Shown here: positions 47,375-56,192 of the stretch, in pieces
Position numbering within the stretch: the first letter of the stretch is position 1
How the letters are laid out: the number at the start of each line of letters is the position of its first letter
Assembly (NCBI GenBank): GCA_016124195.1
Contig: WGOE01000012.1
Coordinates: forward strand, 124,001 to 188,000
Reading direction: 5' to 3'
DNA from: a bacterium
GTDB taxonomy: Bacteria; Pseudomonadota; Alphaproteobacteria; Rhodobacterales; Rhodobacteraceae
DNA: 64,000 bases
Notes under the pieces: model-generated
What the model was told of the DNA's origin: nothing
Seen by the model: the letters and a program-made list of their open reading frames with translations, nothing else
Database searches by the model: none
Position numbers and translations under genes: made by a program

Positions 47375-47803
47375 TTACCAGTGACCGGTGTTGCCCATGC
47401 TGGCCCAGGGCTCTTGCGGCGGCAGGGCGTCGCCCATCTGCAGGATCTCGATCGAGACATTGTCAGGGCTGCGCACGAAGGCCATGTGCCCGTCGCGTGG
47501 CGGCCGGTTGATCGTCACGCCGGCGGCCTGCAGCTTGGCGCAGATCTCGTAGATATTGTCGAACGCATAGGCCAGATGGCCGAAATGCCGGCTGTCCGAG
47601 GGCAGGCCGCTGTCGCCATCCCAGTTGTAGGTCAATTCCACCGGCGCCTCGGGCTGCCCGGGCGGGGCCATGAAGACCAGCGTGAAACGGCCCTTTTCAT
47701 TGACATAGCGCCGGGTCTCTTCCAGCCCCAGAAGCTTGTAGAAGGCGATGGATTTATCGAGGTCCAGCACCCGGACCATGGTGTGCAGATAGCGAACTTG
47801 CAT
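47375..47803 (-). CDS. gloA: lactoylglutathione lyase (glyoxalase I)
   Basis: YLHTMVRVLDLDKSIAFYKLLGLEETRRY; HFGHLAYAFDNIYEICAKLQAAGVTINRPPRDGHMAFVRSPDNVSIEILQ. Confidence 0.92.
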   Translation of the reverse strand: MQVRYLHTMVRVLDLDKSIAFYKLLGLEETRRYVNEKGRFTLVFMAPPGQPEAPVELTYNWDGDSGLPSDSRHFGHLAYAFDNIYEICAKLQAAGVTINRPPRDGHMAFVRSPDNVSIEILQMGDALPPQEPWASMGNTGHW

Positions 47804-47858
47804 GGGCTTTCTCCTGAATTCCGCGGTCAACCTAGCATGCCGGTCCGCAAAGGCCAGA

Positions 47859-49235
47859 TCAGAACCGCGACTTCACCGAAAGGCTGATCCCGGCGGTCTG
47901 CGTGTCATAAAGTGCCACATTGCTGCGATTGCGCGAGAAATCCAGCGACAGAACGGGGGCAAAGCCCAGATAGGTCATCTTGTCGATCTCTGCCGTCAGG
48001 CTCGCCGCCCAGCGGACATCGTGCCGCCCGATGGCGGTGAAGGGCGAGGCGGCGTAATCCGCGCCGCGCAGCGACAGGCTGGCGCCAAAGCCCAGGCCCG
48101 CCACCGGCTGGCGCGCTTGCCAGCCCAGGCCCAGGCTCGCCTCGGCATGGTCGATGCCGATGTCCTGCGAGGCGACGCGCGCCAGCGTCAGCCCGGCCTG
48201 CCATTGATCGCCGCGCGGTCCGGCCAGATCATAGGTCGCCCCCACATCGGTCTCGGTCGAGGACGAGACCGGTCGGTCGAGCCGGATCTGCCGCGTGACG
48301 GAGGTCGACCAGGTCGCAAGCCCCGGACCCACAGGTTGCGCCAGATCGAAGGACAGTTCCACGCTGTTGGACAGATCGCTGCCGCCATACCAGCTGTGCC
48401 CGCCGGTCAGCCCGGTGGTCAAAAGGCCCAGCGGCGATGCGGTCTTGTACTCCAGCCCGGCCTCGACATGACCCAGCGCGTAATCGCCGTTGCGCGCATT
48501 GGGCGCCTGCGCCCGCGCGCTGTCGGACAGGATCACGCCCTGCTGGCTGGCGGCAAAGGTCAGGGCGGTCTGGCTGGTCGCCGTCTCGCCCAGTTTCAGG
48601 CGGCCCTGCACGCCCAGACCCCAGGCGAGGCCCGACAGCGCCAGCGCATCGCCCGACAGGATGAACGGGATGCCCTGATATTCAAACAGCGGATCACGCG
48701 CCCCGCCGTTCACATTGTCGGACGGCCGGAGCGAGGCATCGACCTGCAGGCTCAGCGGATTTTGCGAGCGCACATAGGCGAAATCCTGCAGCGCCTGACC
48801 CTGGGCCGCCGCATTGGGTGCGTTCTGCACGGCGCGGCGCAGCCAGAACTGCGCGCGGGTCCGGTGGTCCTGCAGGCTCAATGCCTGCGCCACGGCAGAG
48901 GCCGCCGCAAAGCGCAGCGCCGGCGTATCGGCCGCGGCCCAACCGGCCCGTGCGGCCGCCTCGCTGTCGGGCAGGTGCTGGAGGATGCGCAAGGCCTGCG
49001 CCTTCAGGATCAGGGCCTGCGCGTCCTGCGGATCGCGCGTCAAAAGCGTCTCGGCGATCTGCAGCGCCTGTTCGGCATAGCCGTTCAGCAGCGCCTGAGC
49101 GCCGAAGGCCCGCATCTGATCGACGTTCAGAACCGCGGGTTTGGTCCATGCCACGCCGCTGCCAGGGATGCTCAACAGGCTTGCCGCCCCGGCCAGCAGC
49201 GCTGCCCGGACGGCGCGCCGCAAGGGCCCGGTCAT
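47859..49235 (-). CDS. TPR plus outer-membrane beta-barrel protein, Slam-like (surface lipoprotein assembly modifier / T11SS translocon candidate)
   Basis: Signal peptide; TPR-like helical N-domain (ALLNGYAEQALQIAETLLTRDPQDAQALILKAQALRIL); beta-rich C-terminal half ending ...SLSVKSRF; ATGA overlap with the upstream lipoprotein gene. Confidence 0.7.
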   Translation of the reverse strand: MTGPLRRAVRAALLAGAASLLSIPGSGVAWTKPAVLNVDQMRAFGAQALLNGYAEQALQIAETLLTRDPQDAQALILKAQALRILQHLPDSEAAARAGWAAADTPALRFAAASAVAQALSLQDHRTRAQFWLRRAVQNAPNAAAQGQALQDFAYVRSQNPLSLQVDASLRPSDNVNGGARDPLFEYQGIPFILSGDALALSGLAWGLGVQGRLKLGETATSQTALTFAASQQGVILSDSARAQAPNARNGDYALGHVEAGLEYKTASPLGLLTTGLTGGHSWYGGSDLSNSVELSFDLAQPVGPGLATWSTSVTRQIRLDRPVSSSTETDVGATYDLAGPRGDQWQAGLTLARVASQDIGIDHAEASLGLGWQARQPVAGLGFGASLSLRGADYAASPFTAIGRHDVRWAASLTAEIDKMTYLGFAPVLSLDFSRNRSNVALYDTQTAGISLSVKSRF

Positions 49236-50293
49236 TTCCGGTAAAGGATGAAGCCGCCGGTCTCCCGCGCCGTGTAGCCGGTGAACTGTGAGGTCACCAC
49301 GATGACGCCCGCCACCTCGTCCTTGCCGCCCGCGGTGGCATCGCCCGACAGGACGGCATAGTATTTGCCGGCTTCGAACACCGTGGGCGTGCCGTTGATG
49401 GTGATCGTGTTGTCCAACTGGCCCTGCATTTCGCCATTGTTGTCCAGATTGCCCGGTCCCACCTTGAAAACCATGGTCGGCAGCGCCACAAGCGGCGTGT
49501 CGGGCTTCTTGTCGGCATTGATGCCGGCAATGACGTCAGCGGTGATATCCTTGCCGTTCAGATCAAAGATCTTGCGGTTGTCAACATAGCCGGTGATCCC
49601 TGCGCCATTCCCGGTGGCCGAGGTGTCCGGGTTGAAGTCATTGAAGTCGATCGCCATATGCGCCGTGCCAGAGGTGATCTGCAACCCACTCGCGCCGCTG
49701 AAATCGCGCAGGCCCGCATAGGTGCCCTCGTAATTGGCCTGTCCCGTCGTGGGCAGGGTGACCCCGCCGATCCGGTTGTAGATGAAACCGCCAAAGCCAT
49801 AGTCGCGATAGGCGCCGGTCCGCACGATGGCGAAATTCGTGTTGCCCGAGGTTGAGACGCCGTAAAGCGCACGGTACGAGAACTGGTCGATCAGCGTATG
49901 CGTCACCGTGTCCGGATAGGTGCCCGACCCGGCATAGACCTTGGCGCCGCTGATCGTCATCTTGGCCCCACCCGGCCTTGTGGCGCGCTGGTAGACATTG
50001 CCGCCGTCGAACGCCAGATTGTCCACCGTGAAGGTGTCGGCGGTTTGATCATAGCTGTAACCCTTGGCAAATCCATTGCCGGTGGTCGCGTCAAACGCTT
50101 CCGCCCGCGAGATGTCACCCACCGCCGTTGGTGACGCCGTGCCCGGCAGGTTGTTGCCGCTGGTCTCATTCACCGAGGCGTTGCCTGACGCGCCGCCTGT
50201 GCCACTACCGCTGCCGCCCGATTTCGCCAGAGGGTTGCCGTCACAGGACGCCAAAAGCAAAAGCGCCATAACGGAGATACGAACTGCCGACAT
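49232..50293 (-). CDS. lipoprotein, candidate Slam cargo with TbpB-like C-terminal beta-barrel
   Basis: MSAVRISVMALLLLASC lipobox; Gly/Ser linker; beta-rich body ending TGYTARETGGFILYRK; start 50293 or 50305. Confidence 0.7.
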   Translation of the reverse strand: MSAVRISVMALLLLASCDGNPLAKSGGSGSGTGGASGNASVNETSGNNLPGTASPTAVGDISRAEAFDATTGNGFAKGYSYDQTADTFTVDNLAFDGGNVYQRATRPGGAKMTISGAKVYAGSGTYPDTVTHTLIDQFSYRALYGVSTSGNTNFAIVRTGAYRDYGFGGFIYNRIGGVTLPTTGQANYEGTYAGLRDFSGASGLQITSGTAHMAIDFNDFNPDTSATGNGAGITGYVDNRKIFDLNGKDITADVIAGINADKKPDTPLVALPTMVFKVGPGNLDNNGEMQGQLDNTITINGTPTVFEAGKYYAVLSGDATAGGKDEVAGVIVVTSQFTGYTARETGGFILYRK

Positions 50294-50470
50294 AATGCCC
50301 CACATGTTTCTTTTCGTTTTGCCCCAACCTTGCCGCAACCGGGGGCAAAGGTCAAAACTCGGCTGAAGTTTGCCGAATTTCCCCGTACCCTGATGCAGAG
50401 CCGCACCACTGGCCTTTCCCCGGCCTGACCCGCTATTCTGAGGCCGACTCAATCGCGAAAGGCCTTGCCC

Positions 50471-51394
50471 ATGCCGCTCTCTCCCGAACAACTGGCCGAA
50501 ATCGAGGCCGCACGGGCCACCCCGCACCTGACCCTGCGCGCCGTCTCGGAGGGCATGGAGGCGCATCTTTACAAGGCCAACCCGGTGCTGGACCACGGCC
50601 TCGTGCGCGTCATCGACTATATGGGCGACGACGGCGCCATCGTTCAGGCCGCCCGCGTCAGCTATGGCGCCGGCACCAGGCATGTCTCGAATGACGAAGG
50701 GCTGATCCGCTACCTGATGCGGCACTGGCACTCGACCCCGTTCGAGATGTGCGAGATCAAACTGCACGTCAAACTGCCGGTTTTCGTCGCGCGCCAGTGG
50801 ATCCGCCACCGGACCGCCAATGTGAACGAATACTCGGCCCGCTATTCGATCCTGGACCGCGAGTTCTATATCCCCGAACCGGCCCATTTGGCCGCGCAAT
50901 CCACCGTGAACAACCAGGGCCGCGGCGCCGTGCTTGAAGGCGCCGAGGCGGCCCGCGTTCTCGACCTTCTCAAACGCGATGCGGCCACCGCCTACGACCA
51001 TTACGAGGCGATGCTGAGCGAGACCCAGCCTGACGGCACACCGCAGCAGGGCCTCGCCCGCGAATTGGCGCGGATGAACCTGCCCATGAACATCTATACC
51101 CAATGGTATTGGAAGGTGGATCTGCACAACCTCTTCCACTTCCTGCGCCTGCGGGCCGATGCCCATGCCCAATACGAAATCCGCGTCTATGCCGAAGAGA
51201 TTTGCCGTCTTGTGAAAGACTGGGTGCCCCTGGCCTATGCCGCCTTCGAGGATTACCGGATGGGCGGCGTCACGCTGAGCGGCAAGGCGGTGGCGGTTCT
51301 GAAACGGCGGCTGAAGGGCGAGGCCGTCAGCCAGGAGACGAGCGGCATGAGCAAGGGAGAGTGGCGCGAGTTCGAGGCGGTTTGGGGGCAGTGA
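50471..51394 (+). CDS. thyX: FAD-dependent thymidylate synthase
   Basis: [22 protein letters not shown] ThyX signature. Confidence 0.95.
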   Translation: MPLSPEQLAEIEAARATPHLTLRAVSEGMEAHLYKANPVLDHGLVRVIDYMGDDGAIVQAARVSYGAGTRHVSNDEGLIRYLMRHWHSTPFEMCEIKLHVKLPVFVARQWIRHRTANVNEYSARYSILDREFYIPEPAHLAAQSTVNNQGRGAVLEGAEAARVLDLLKRDAATAYDHYEAMLSETQPDGTPQQGLARELARMNLPMNIYTQWYWKVDLHNLFHFLRLRADAHAQYEIRVYAEEICRLVKDWVPLAYAAFEDYRMGGVTLSGKAVAVLKRRLKGEAVSQETSGMSKGEWREFEAVWGQ

Positions 51395-51455
51395 CAGCCC
51401 TGTGTCACGGGCCTGAACAGGGGCAGCGTGGGCGAAAAGTCTTTGCCATCAAATC

Positions 51456-51538
51456 GTGGGTCCGGGGCAACCCCGACGTTTTATCCCCGCGATTGCGCAT
51501 TTGCGATATCGGCGGGGTCGGGGTGGCCCCCGACCTAC
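51456..51538. repeat. Inverted pair of REP-like palindromes (BIME-like) at the RAYT 3' end
   Basis: GTGGGTCCGGGGCAACCCCGAC (51456..51477) and GGGTCGGGGTGGCCCCCGACCTAC (51515..51538). Confidence 0.75.
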
Positions 51539-52071
51539 GGGTTATCCCGGTGAAATGAGGAATATGGCCAATCCTTGGGGTCCTCCACCAACCCGTGTTT
51601 CACCGGATTGAGCCAGCAATACCGGACATGCGCGGCATAGTCTTCCTCGCCCCGGATGTGATGCTCCCAGAACCGTTTCTGCCAATAGCCGGATTCGGTG
51701 CGTAGGTCGGGGGATACCCCGACTCTCCTCCCCTCATCCGCACGCACGCGCCCGGCAATCGCGCCATAATCGTTCGCGGCGGGAGTCGGGGTAACCCCCG
51801 ACCTACCCAATTCCCGCGAGAACCGCGCCTTCAGCATCCCCATCCGGTTGGAGTAATCCGCATCGCCCTCTGGCAGGGTCCAGACGCAATGCATGTGATC
51901 GGGCAAGACCACCCAGGCGTCGATCCGGAACGGCTTGTCGCTCCTCGTGCGGCGCGCGGCATCGCGCAGGACATCGATGTGGCGGATCAGAAAGTCCGAA
52001 CCGCGCGCAGCCAGATTGACCGTGAAGAACACGGTCGCGCCGGGCATCCTGGGGCGAAGATAGCGGGACAT
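51535..52071 (-). mobile_element. REP-associated tyrosine transposase (RAYT, Y1/HUH type)
   Basis: DAWVVLPDHMHCVWTLPEGDADYSNRM (HxH motif), YWQKRFWEHHIRGEEDYAAHVRYCWLNPVKHGLVEDPKDWPYSSFHR. Confidence 0.92.
51702..51806. repeat. Inverted REP pair inside the RAYT coding sequence
   Basis: GTAGGTCGGGGGATACCCCGACTC (51702..51725) and GAGTCGGGGTAACCCCCGACCTAC (51783..51806); reverse complements with one mismatch. Confidence 0.9.
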
Positions 52072-52454
52072 CGACCCAGTCTGGACTGCGATGCTTAAGA
52101 AATCGCTACCGCTCGCGGCGTTCCTTTGGCCCGGCACGCGACATCCGAGGTCGGGCTGCCGCCGCGGGCGCCAATGGCCAAGGTTGTGCGGCACCTCGCG
52201 CCTTCGAGATCCGGTTTCGTTGCCAAGGTTCGGGGAATTCCTGACCCATGTTCAGGCACGGCTTCGCTGGACCGGGGCGTGCCGGTTCCGCGACAAGGGC
52301 AAAGGCCCGGCCTTTCCTGACGGCCTTTCCCGCGGCTCTTCACGGCCGCAAAGAATCGGCTCTGGCGCCAATTCTTGCGAAAAAACCACATGCGCCCGCC
52401 CGTGGCTCACACTTCTGTAACATGCCTTCGTCTGGACCTCGGGCACGTCCGCGT

Positions 52455-52483
52455 GTAGACGGAAAGAAGACGGAAAGAAGATG
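52455..52483 (+). repeat. 11-bp tandem repeat GAAGACGGAAA, about 2.5 copies
   Basis: gtagacggaaa gaagacggaaa gaagatg. Confidence 0.75.
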
Positions 52484-52509
52484 TCGATGTCGGCGGAAAG
52501 GCGGTTGCA

Positions 52510-52836
52510 ATGATCCTCTACGGACTGTCCACCTGTGACACCAGCAAGAAAGCGCTCAAGGCCTTGCAGCGGGCCGGCAAGGAGGTCACCTTTCGCGACG
52601 TCCGCGCCGAACCCTTGAGCGAGGCCGAGATCGACGCCATCGTCACCCAGTTCGGCGACCGGGCGGTCAACAAGCAATCCACGACCTACCGCAGCTTTTC
52701 GGATTTCTTGCGCGAAAGCGAACCCGAGGCACAAATCAAGGCTCAGCCCACTGTGATGAAGCGCCCCATCATTCAGGACGGGGCGGCTTGGTATCTTGGG
52801 TGGGATGCCGAAACAGAAGCTAAAACAACAGCTTAA
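52510..52836 (+). CDS. ArsC/Spx-family (arsenate reductase-like) protein
   Basis: MILYGLSTCDTSKKALKALQRAGKEVTFRDVRAEPLSEAEI. Confidence 0.9.
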   Translation: MILYGLSTCDTSKKALKALQRAGKEVTFRDVRAEPLSEAEIDAIVTQFGDRAVNKQSTTYRSFSDFLRESEPEAQIKAQPTVMKRPIIQDGAAWYLGWDAETEAKTTA

Positions 52837-53039
52837 AGAAGCCTGAGATCGCCCGCAGACTGTTTGCCGTCACGGCCGGACTGCAGTTCGAAGCCGATCT
52901 TCTGGTTCTCGTTCAGCCCCTTCATCCCGGCGCGTTCCACGGCCGAGATATGAACGAACACATCCTTGCCGCCATCATCCGGTGCAATAAACCCATAGCC
53001 CTTGGTCGCGTTAAACCACTTCACGGTGCCCGTCGGCAT
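52833..53039 (-). CDS. cold-shock protein
   Basis: MPTGTVKWFNATKGYGFIAPDDGGKDVFVHISAVERAGM. Confidence 0.95.
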   Translation of the reverse strand: MPTGTVKWFNATKGYGFIAPDDGGKDVFVHISAVERAGMKGLNENQKIGFELQSGRDGKQSAGDLRLL

Positions 53040-53354
53040 GCCGCTTCTCCCATCCTAACCCTCCCGAGGCGATATTGCCCCGGGCCGTGCGCCCCGATTT
53101 TTCCGGCCTTTGCAGCAAAGTCCGCCAAGATCTGGTTTACACAGCAGCGATGATGCCAAAGGTGAAACGAAAATCAAGCCTGATCCTTAAAAACAAGGCG
53201 AATTGCAACAATCCGCGCCGCAAGGGTCGGGCTTTGCGGGTATCACAGGCTTTGGAACGATCCCCCAATACGGTGCGACGGGGGGAGATTTGCCCAAATC
53301 GGCGGCAAGGCGCCCGGCCGTCAGGTCGGGCGCATCAGGACAGCGGCCAAGACC

Positions 53355-55307
53355 TCAGTCCGACGGCGGCAGGGCGGCAAAGCCGAATTCGGCCAGGGCT
53401 GCATCAAAGCTCATCGTTTCGGTACGCGCATCGCCAAGCCTGCGGACCGAGACGCTGCGGTCTTCGACCTCTTTCATGCCGATGGCCAGAAGGACCGGGA
53501 CCTTGCCCAGCGAATGTTCGCGCACCTTGTAATTGATCTTTTCGTTGCGCACATCGGCTTCGGCCCGCACGCCGGCCTTGCGCAGGGCCCCCACGATCTC
53601 GTGCACGAAAGGATCGGCGTCCGAGACGATCGAGGCCACCACGACCTGACGCGGCGCAAGCCAGAAGGGCAGCTTGCCGGCGTAGTTTTCGATCAGAATG
53701 CCGATAAAGCGCTCGAAAGACCCCAGGATGGCGCGGTGCAGCATATAGGGCCGGTGCTTGGCGCCGTCCTCGGCCACATATTCCGCGCCGAGCCGGGTCG
53801 GCAGGTTGGGGTCGACCTGGAAGGTGCCGCATTGCCATTTGCGGCCAATGGCGTCGGTCAGCTTGAAATCGAGCTTGGGGCCATAGAAGGCGCCTTCGCC
53901 GGGATCGACCTCATAGGGCACGCCCGCGGCCTTGACTGCGGCTTCCAGCATGCCTTCGACCTTGTCCCAGGTTTCGTCCGAGCCGATGCGCACATCGGGG
54001 CGGGTCGAGAACTTGATCTCGAATCCGTCAAAGCCGAGGTGCTTGTAGACCGAAGCCAGCAGCCGGATGAAGCTTTCGCATTCCGAACCGATCTGGTCTT
54101 CGGTGCAGAAGATATGCGCGTCGTCCTGCGTGAAGCCGCGCACCCGCATCAGGCCATGCATGGAGCCCGAGCTTTCGTAGCGGTGGCACGAGCCGAATTC
54201 CGCCAGCCGCAGGGGCAGGTCGCGGTAAGACTTCAGGCCCTGGTTGAAGACCTGCACATGACAGGGACAGTTCATCGGTTTGAGCGCGTTGATGCGCTTT
54301 TCCTTGGCGCCTTCCTCGTCGACCTCGACGATGAACATGTTCTCGCGGTAGGCCTCCCAATGGCCGGACTTCTCCCAGAGGATGCGGTCAACCACTTGCG
54401 GGGTGCGGATTTCCTTGTAGCCGGCCGTGCGCAGGCGGCCGCGCATGTAATCTTCGAGCGTGCGCCAGATCTGCCAGCCGTTCGGGTGCCAGAAGACCAT
54501 GCCGGGGGCTTCGTCCTGCAAATGGAACAGGTCCATCTCGCGGCCAAGCTTGCGGTGGTCGCGCTTGGCGGCCTCTTCGAGCATGGTCAGATGGGCCTTC
54601 AGATCCTCACGGTTCTTGAAGGCCAGACCATAGATGCGCTGGAGCATGGGCCGGGTCGCATCGCCGAGCCAATAGGCGCCGGCGACATGGGTCAGCTTGA
54701 AGGCATCGGCGGGCACCTGGCCCGTGTGCTGCAGATGCGGGCCACGGCAGAGGTCCTGCCAGGCCCCATGCCAATACATCCGCAGATCCTCGCCCTCGGG
54801 GATGCGGTTGATCAGCTCGATCTTGAAGGGCTCGCCGCGCTCTTCATAATAGGCCAGCGCGCGGGCGCGGTCCCAGACCTCGGTGCGGACCGGGTCGCGG
54901 GCGTTGATGATCTGCTTCATGCGCGCCTCGATCGCGCCAAGGTCTTCGGGCGTGAAGGGTTCGGCCCGGTCGAAGTCATAGAACCAGCCCTGATCGCGCA
55001 CCGGGCCGATGGTGACCTTGACCTCTGGCCAGATCTCTTGCACGGCGCGCGCCATGATGTGGGCGAGGTCGTGGCGGATCAGTTCCAGCGCCTGGGTGTC
55101 GTCGGCCATGGTATGGATGGCGATGGAGGCGTCGGCCGTGATCGGCCATTGCAGATCGTAATGCGCGCCGTTGACGGTGGCGCTGATCGCCCGCTTGGCA
55201 AGGCCCGGGGCGATGGAGGCGGCAACCTCGGCCGCCGTGACGCCGGCGGTGTAGTCGCGGCGCGCGCCATCTGGGAATGTCAGGGAGATCTGTGACGCGT
55301 GGGACAT
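53355..55307 (-). CDS. thrS: threonyl-tRNA synthetase
   Basis: TGS domain; [59 protein letters not shown]. Confidence 0.96.
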   Translation of the reverse strand: MSHASQISLTFPDGARRDYTAGVTAAEVAASIAPGLAKRAISATVNGAHYDLQWPITADASIAIHTMADDTQALELIRHDLAHIMARAVQEIWPEVKVTIGPVRDQGWFYDFDRAEPFTPEDLGAIEARMKQIINARDPVRTEVWDRARALAYYEERGEPFKIELINRIPEGEDLRMYWHGAWQDLCRGPHLQHTGQVPADAFKLTHVAGAYWLGDATRPMLQRIYGLAFKNREDLKAHLTMLEEAAKRDHRKLGREMDLFHLQDEAPGMVFWHPNGWQIWRTLEDYMRGRLRTAGYKEIRTPQVVDRILWEKSGHWEAYRENMFIVEVDEEGAKEKRINALKPMNCPCHVQVFNQGLKSYRDLPLRLAEFGSCHRYESSGSMHGLMRVRGFTQDDAHIFCTEDQIGSECESFIRLLASVYKHLGFDGFEIKFSTRPDVRIGSDETWDKVEGMLEAAVKAAGVPYEVDPGEGAFYGPKLDFKLTDAIGRKWQCGTFQVDPNLPTRLGAEYVAEDGAKHRPYMLHRAILGSFERFIGILIENYAGKLPFWLAPRQVVVASIVSDADPFVHEIVGALRKAGVRAEADVRNEKINYKVREHSLGKVPVLLAIGMKEVEDRSVSVRRLGDARTETMSFDAALAEFGFAALPPSD

Positions 55308-55412
55308 GGCCCTCTCCTCGTCTGTTTGGCGCCTACCGAGCGCCCGGTTGCGGGTTTGTCCCGGGGTTCTGACCGCAAGGCCGGCGGTTGTCAATCTGGA
55401 TGGACGGCCTTA

Positions 55413-55435
55413 GATGGGCAAATTGCCCATCCTAC
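55413..55435 (-). repeat. Solo REP-like palindrome with GTAG head
   Basis: Reverse complement GTAGGATGGGCAATTTGCCCATC. Confidence 0.7.
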
Positions 55436-55448
55436 CCAAGGGACGCCG

Positions 55449-56192
55449 ATGACCCCGTGCCAGCGTTTGACCACAGCCCAGGGCCGCAGCCTGGCCTATC
55501 ACCAAAGCGCCGGGGCCGGGCCGGGGATCGTGTTTCTGGGCGGCTACCGGTCCGACATGGGCGGCACCAAGGCCTTGGCGCTGGAGGCCTGGGCCCTTGC
55601 GCAGGGGCGGGCCTTCCTGCGGTTCGACTATGCCGGGCATGGCCAATCCTCGGGCCGGTTCGAGGATCTGGGCATTGCGGATTGGATCGAGGATGCCCGG
55701 GCCGCCCTGTCCCTGACCGAGGGGCGCCAGGTGCTGGTCGGCTCGTCGATGGGCGGCTGGATCGCGCTGGCGCTGGCGCGCGCCCTGCCGGAGCGGATTG
55801 CGGGGCTCATAGGCATCGCAGCCGCACCGGATTTCACCGAGGACAGCCTGCTGCCCAGCCTGACGGCTGACGAACGCGCCGTCATGGACCTGCAGGGCCG
55901 GATCGAGCGGCCCTCGGCCTATGCGGCGGAACCCTATGTCTTTACGCGGAAATTGATCGAGCAGGGCCGGCAGCATCTGATCCTGCGCAGCCCCTTGCGC
56001 CTGCCGTTTCCGACGCGGTTCCTGCAAGGCACGGCGGATGAGGATGTCCTGCCATCGGTCGCACTGCGTCTTCTGGATCATGCCGAGGGGCCGGACATCC
56101 GGCTGACTTTGGTGCAAGGGGCGGATCATCGCTTTTCCACCCCTGCCTGTTTGCGGCTGATCGAAACCAGCGTGGCCGAGGTTTCGGCCTAG
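55449..56192 (+). CDS. alpha/beta hydrolase
   Basis: FLRFDYAGHGQSSGRFEDLGIADWIEDARAAL; VLVGSSMGGWIALALA. Confidence 0.9.
   Translation: MTPCQRLTTAQGRSLAYHQSAGAGPGIVFLGGYRSDMGGTKALALEAWALAQGRAFLRFDYAGHGQSSGRFEDLGIADWIEDARAALSLTEGRQVLVGSSMGGWIALALARALPERIAGLIGIAAAPDFTEDSLLPSLTADERAVMDLQGRIERPSAYAAEPYVFTRKLIEQGRQHLILRSPLRLPFPTRFLQGTADEDVLPSVALRLLDHAEGPDIRLTLVQGADHRFSTPACLRLIETSVAEVSA

Noticed and set aside
47038-47384. Additional ORFs overlapping the coiled-coil gene (e.g. 47100..47384)
   Set aside because: Alternative frames of one high-GC gene with no start signal or conserved motif
50306-51172. N-terminal extension of the lipoprotein ORF (49232..51172)
   Set aside because: Overlaps thyX antisense; a clear signal peptide and lipobox begin at 50293/50305
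51460-51535. Read-through of the RAYT TAG stop into VGGHPDPADIANAQSRG
   Set aside because: Only a short in-frame extension encoded by REP sequence; no evidence for recoding
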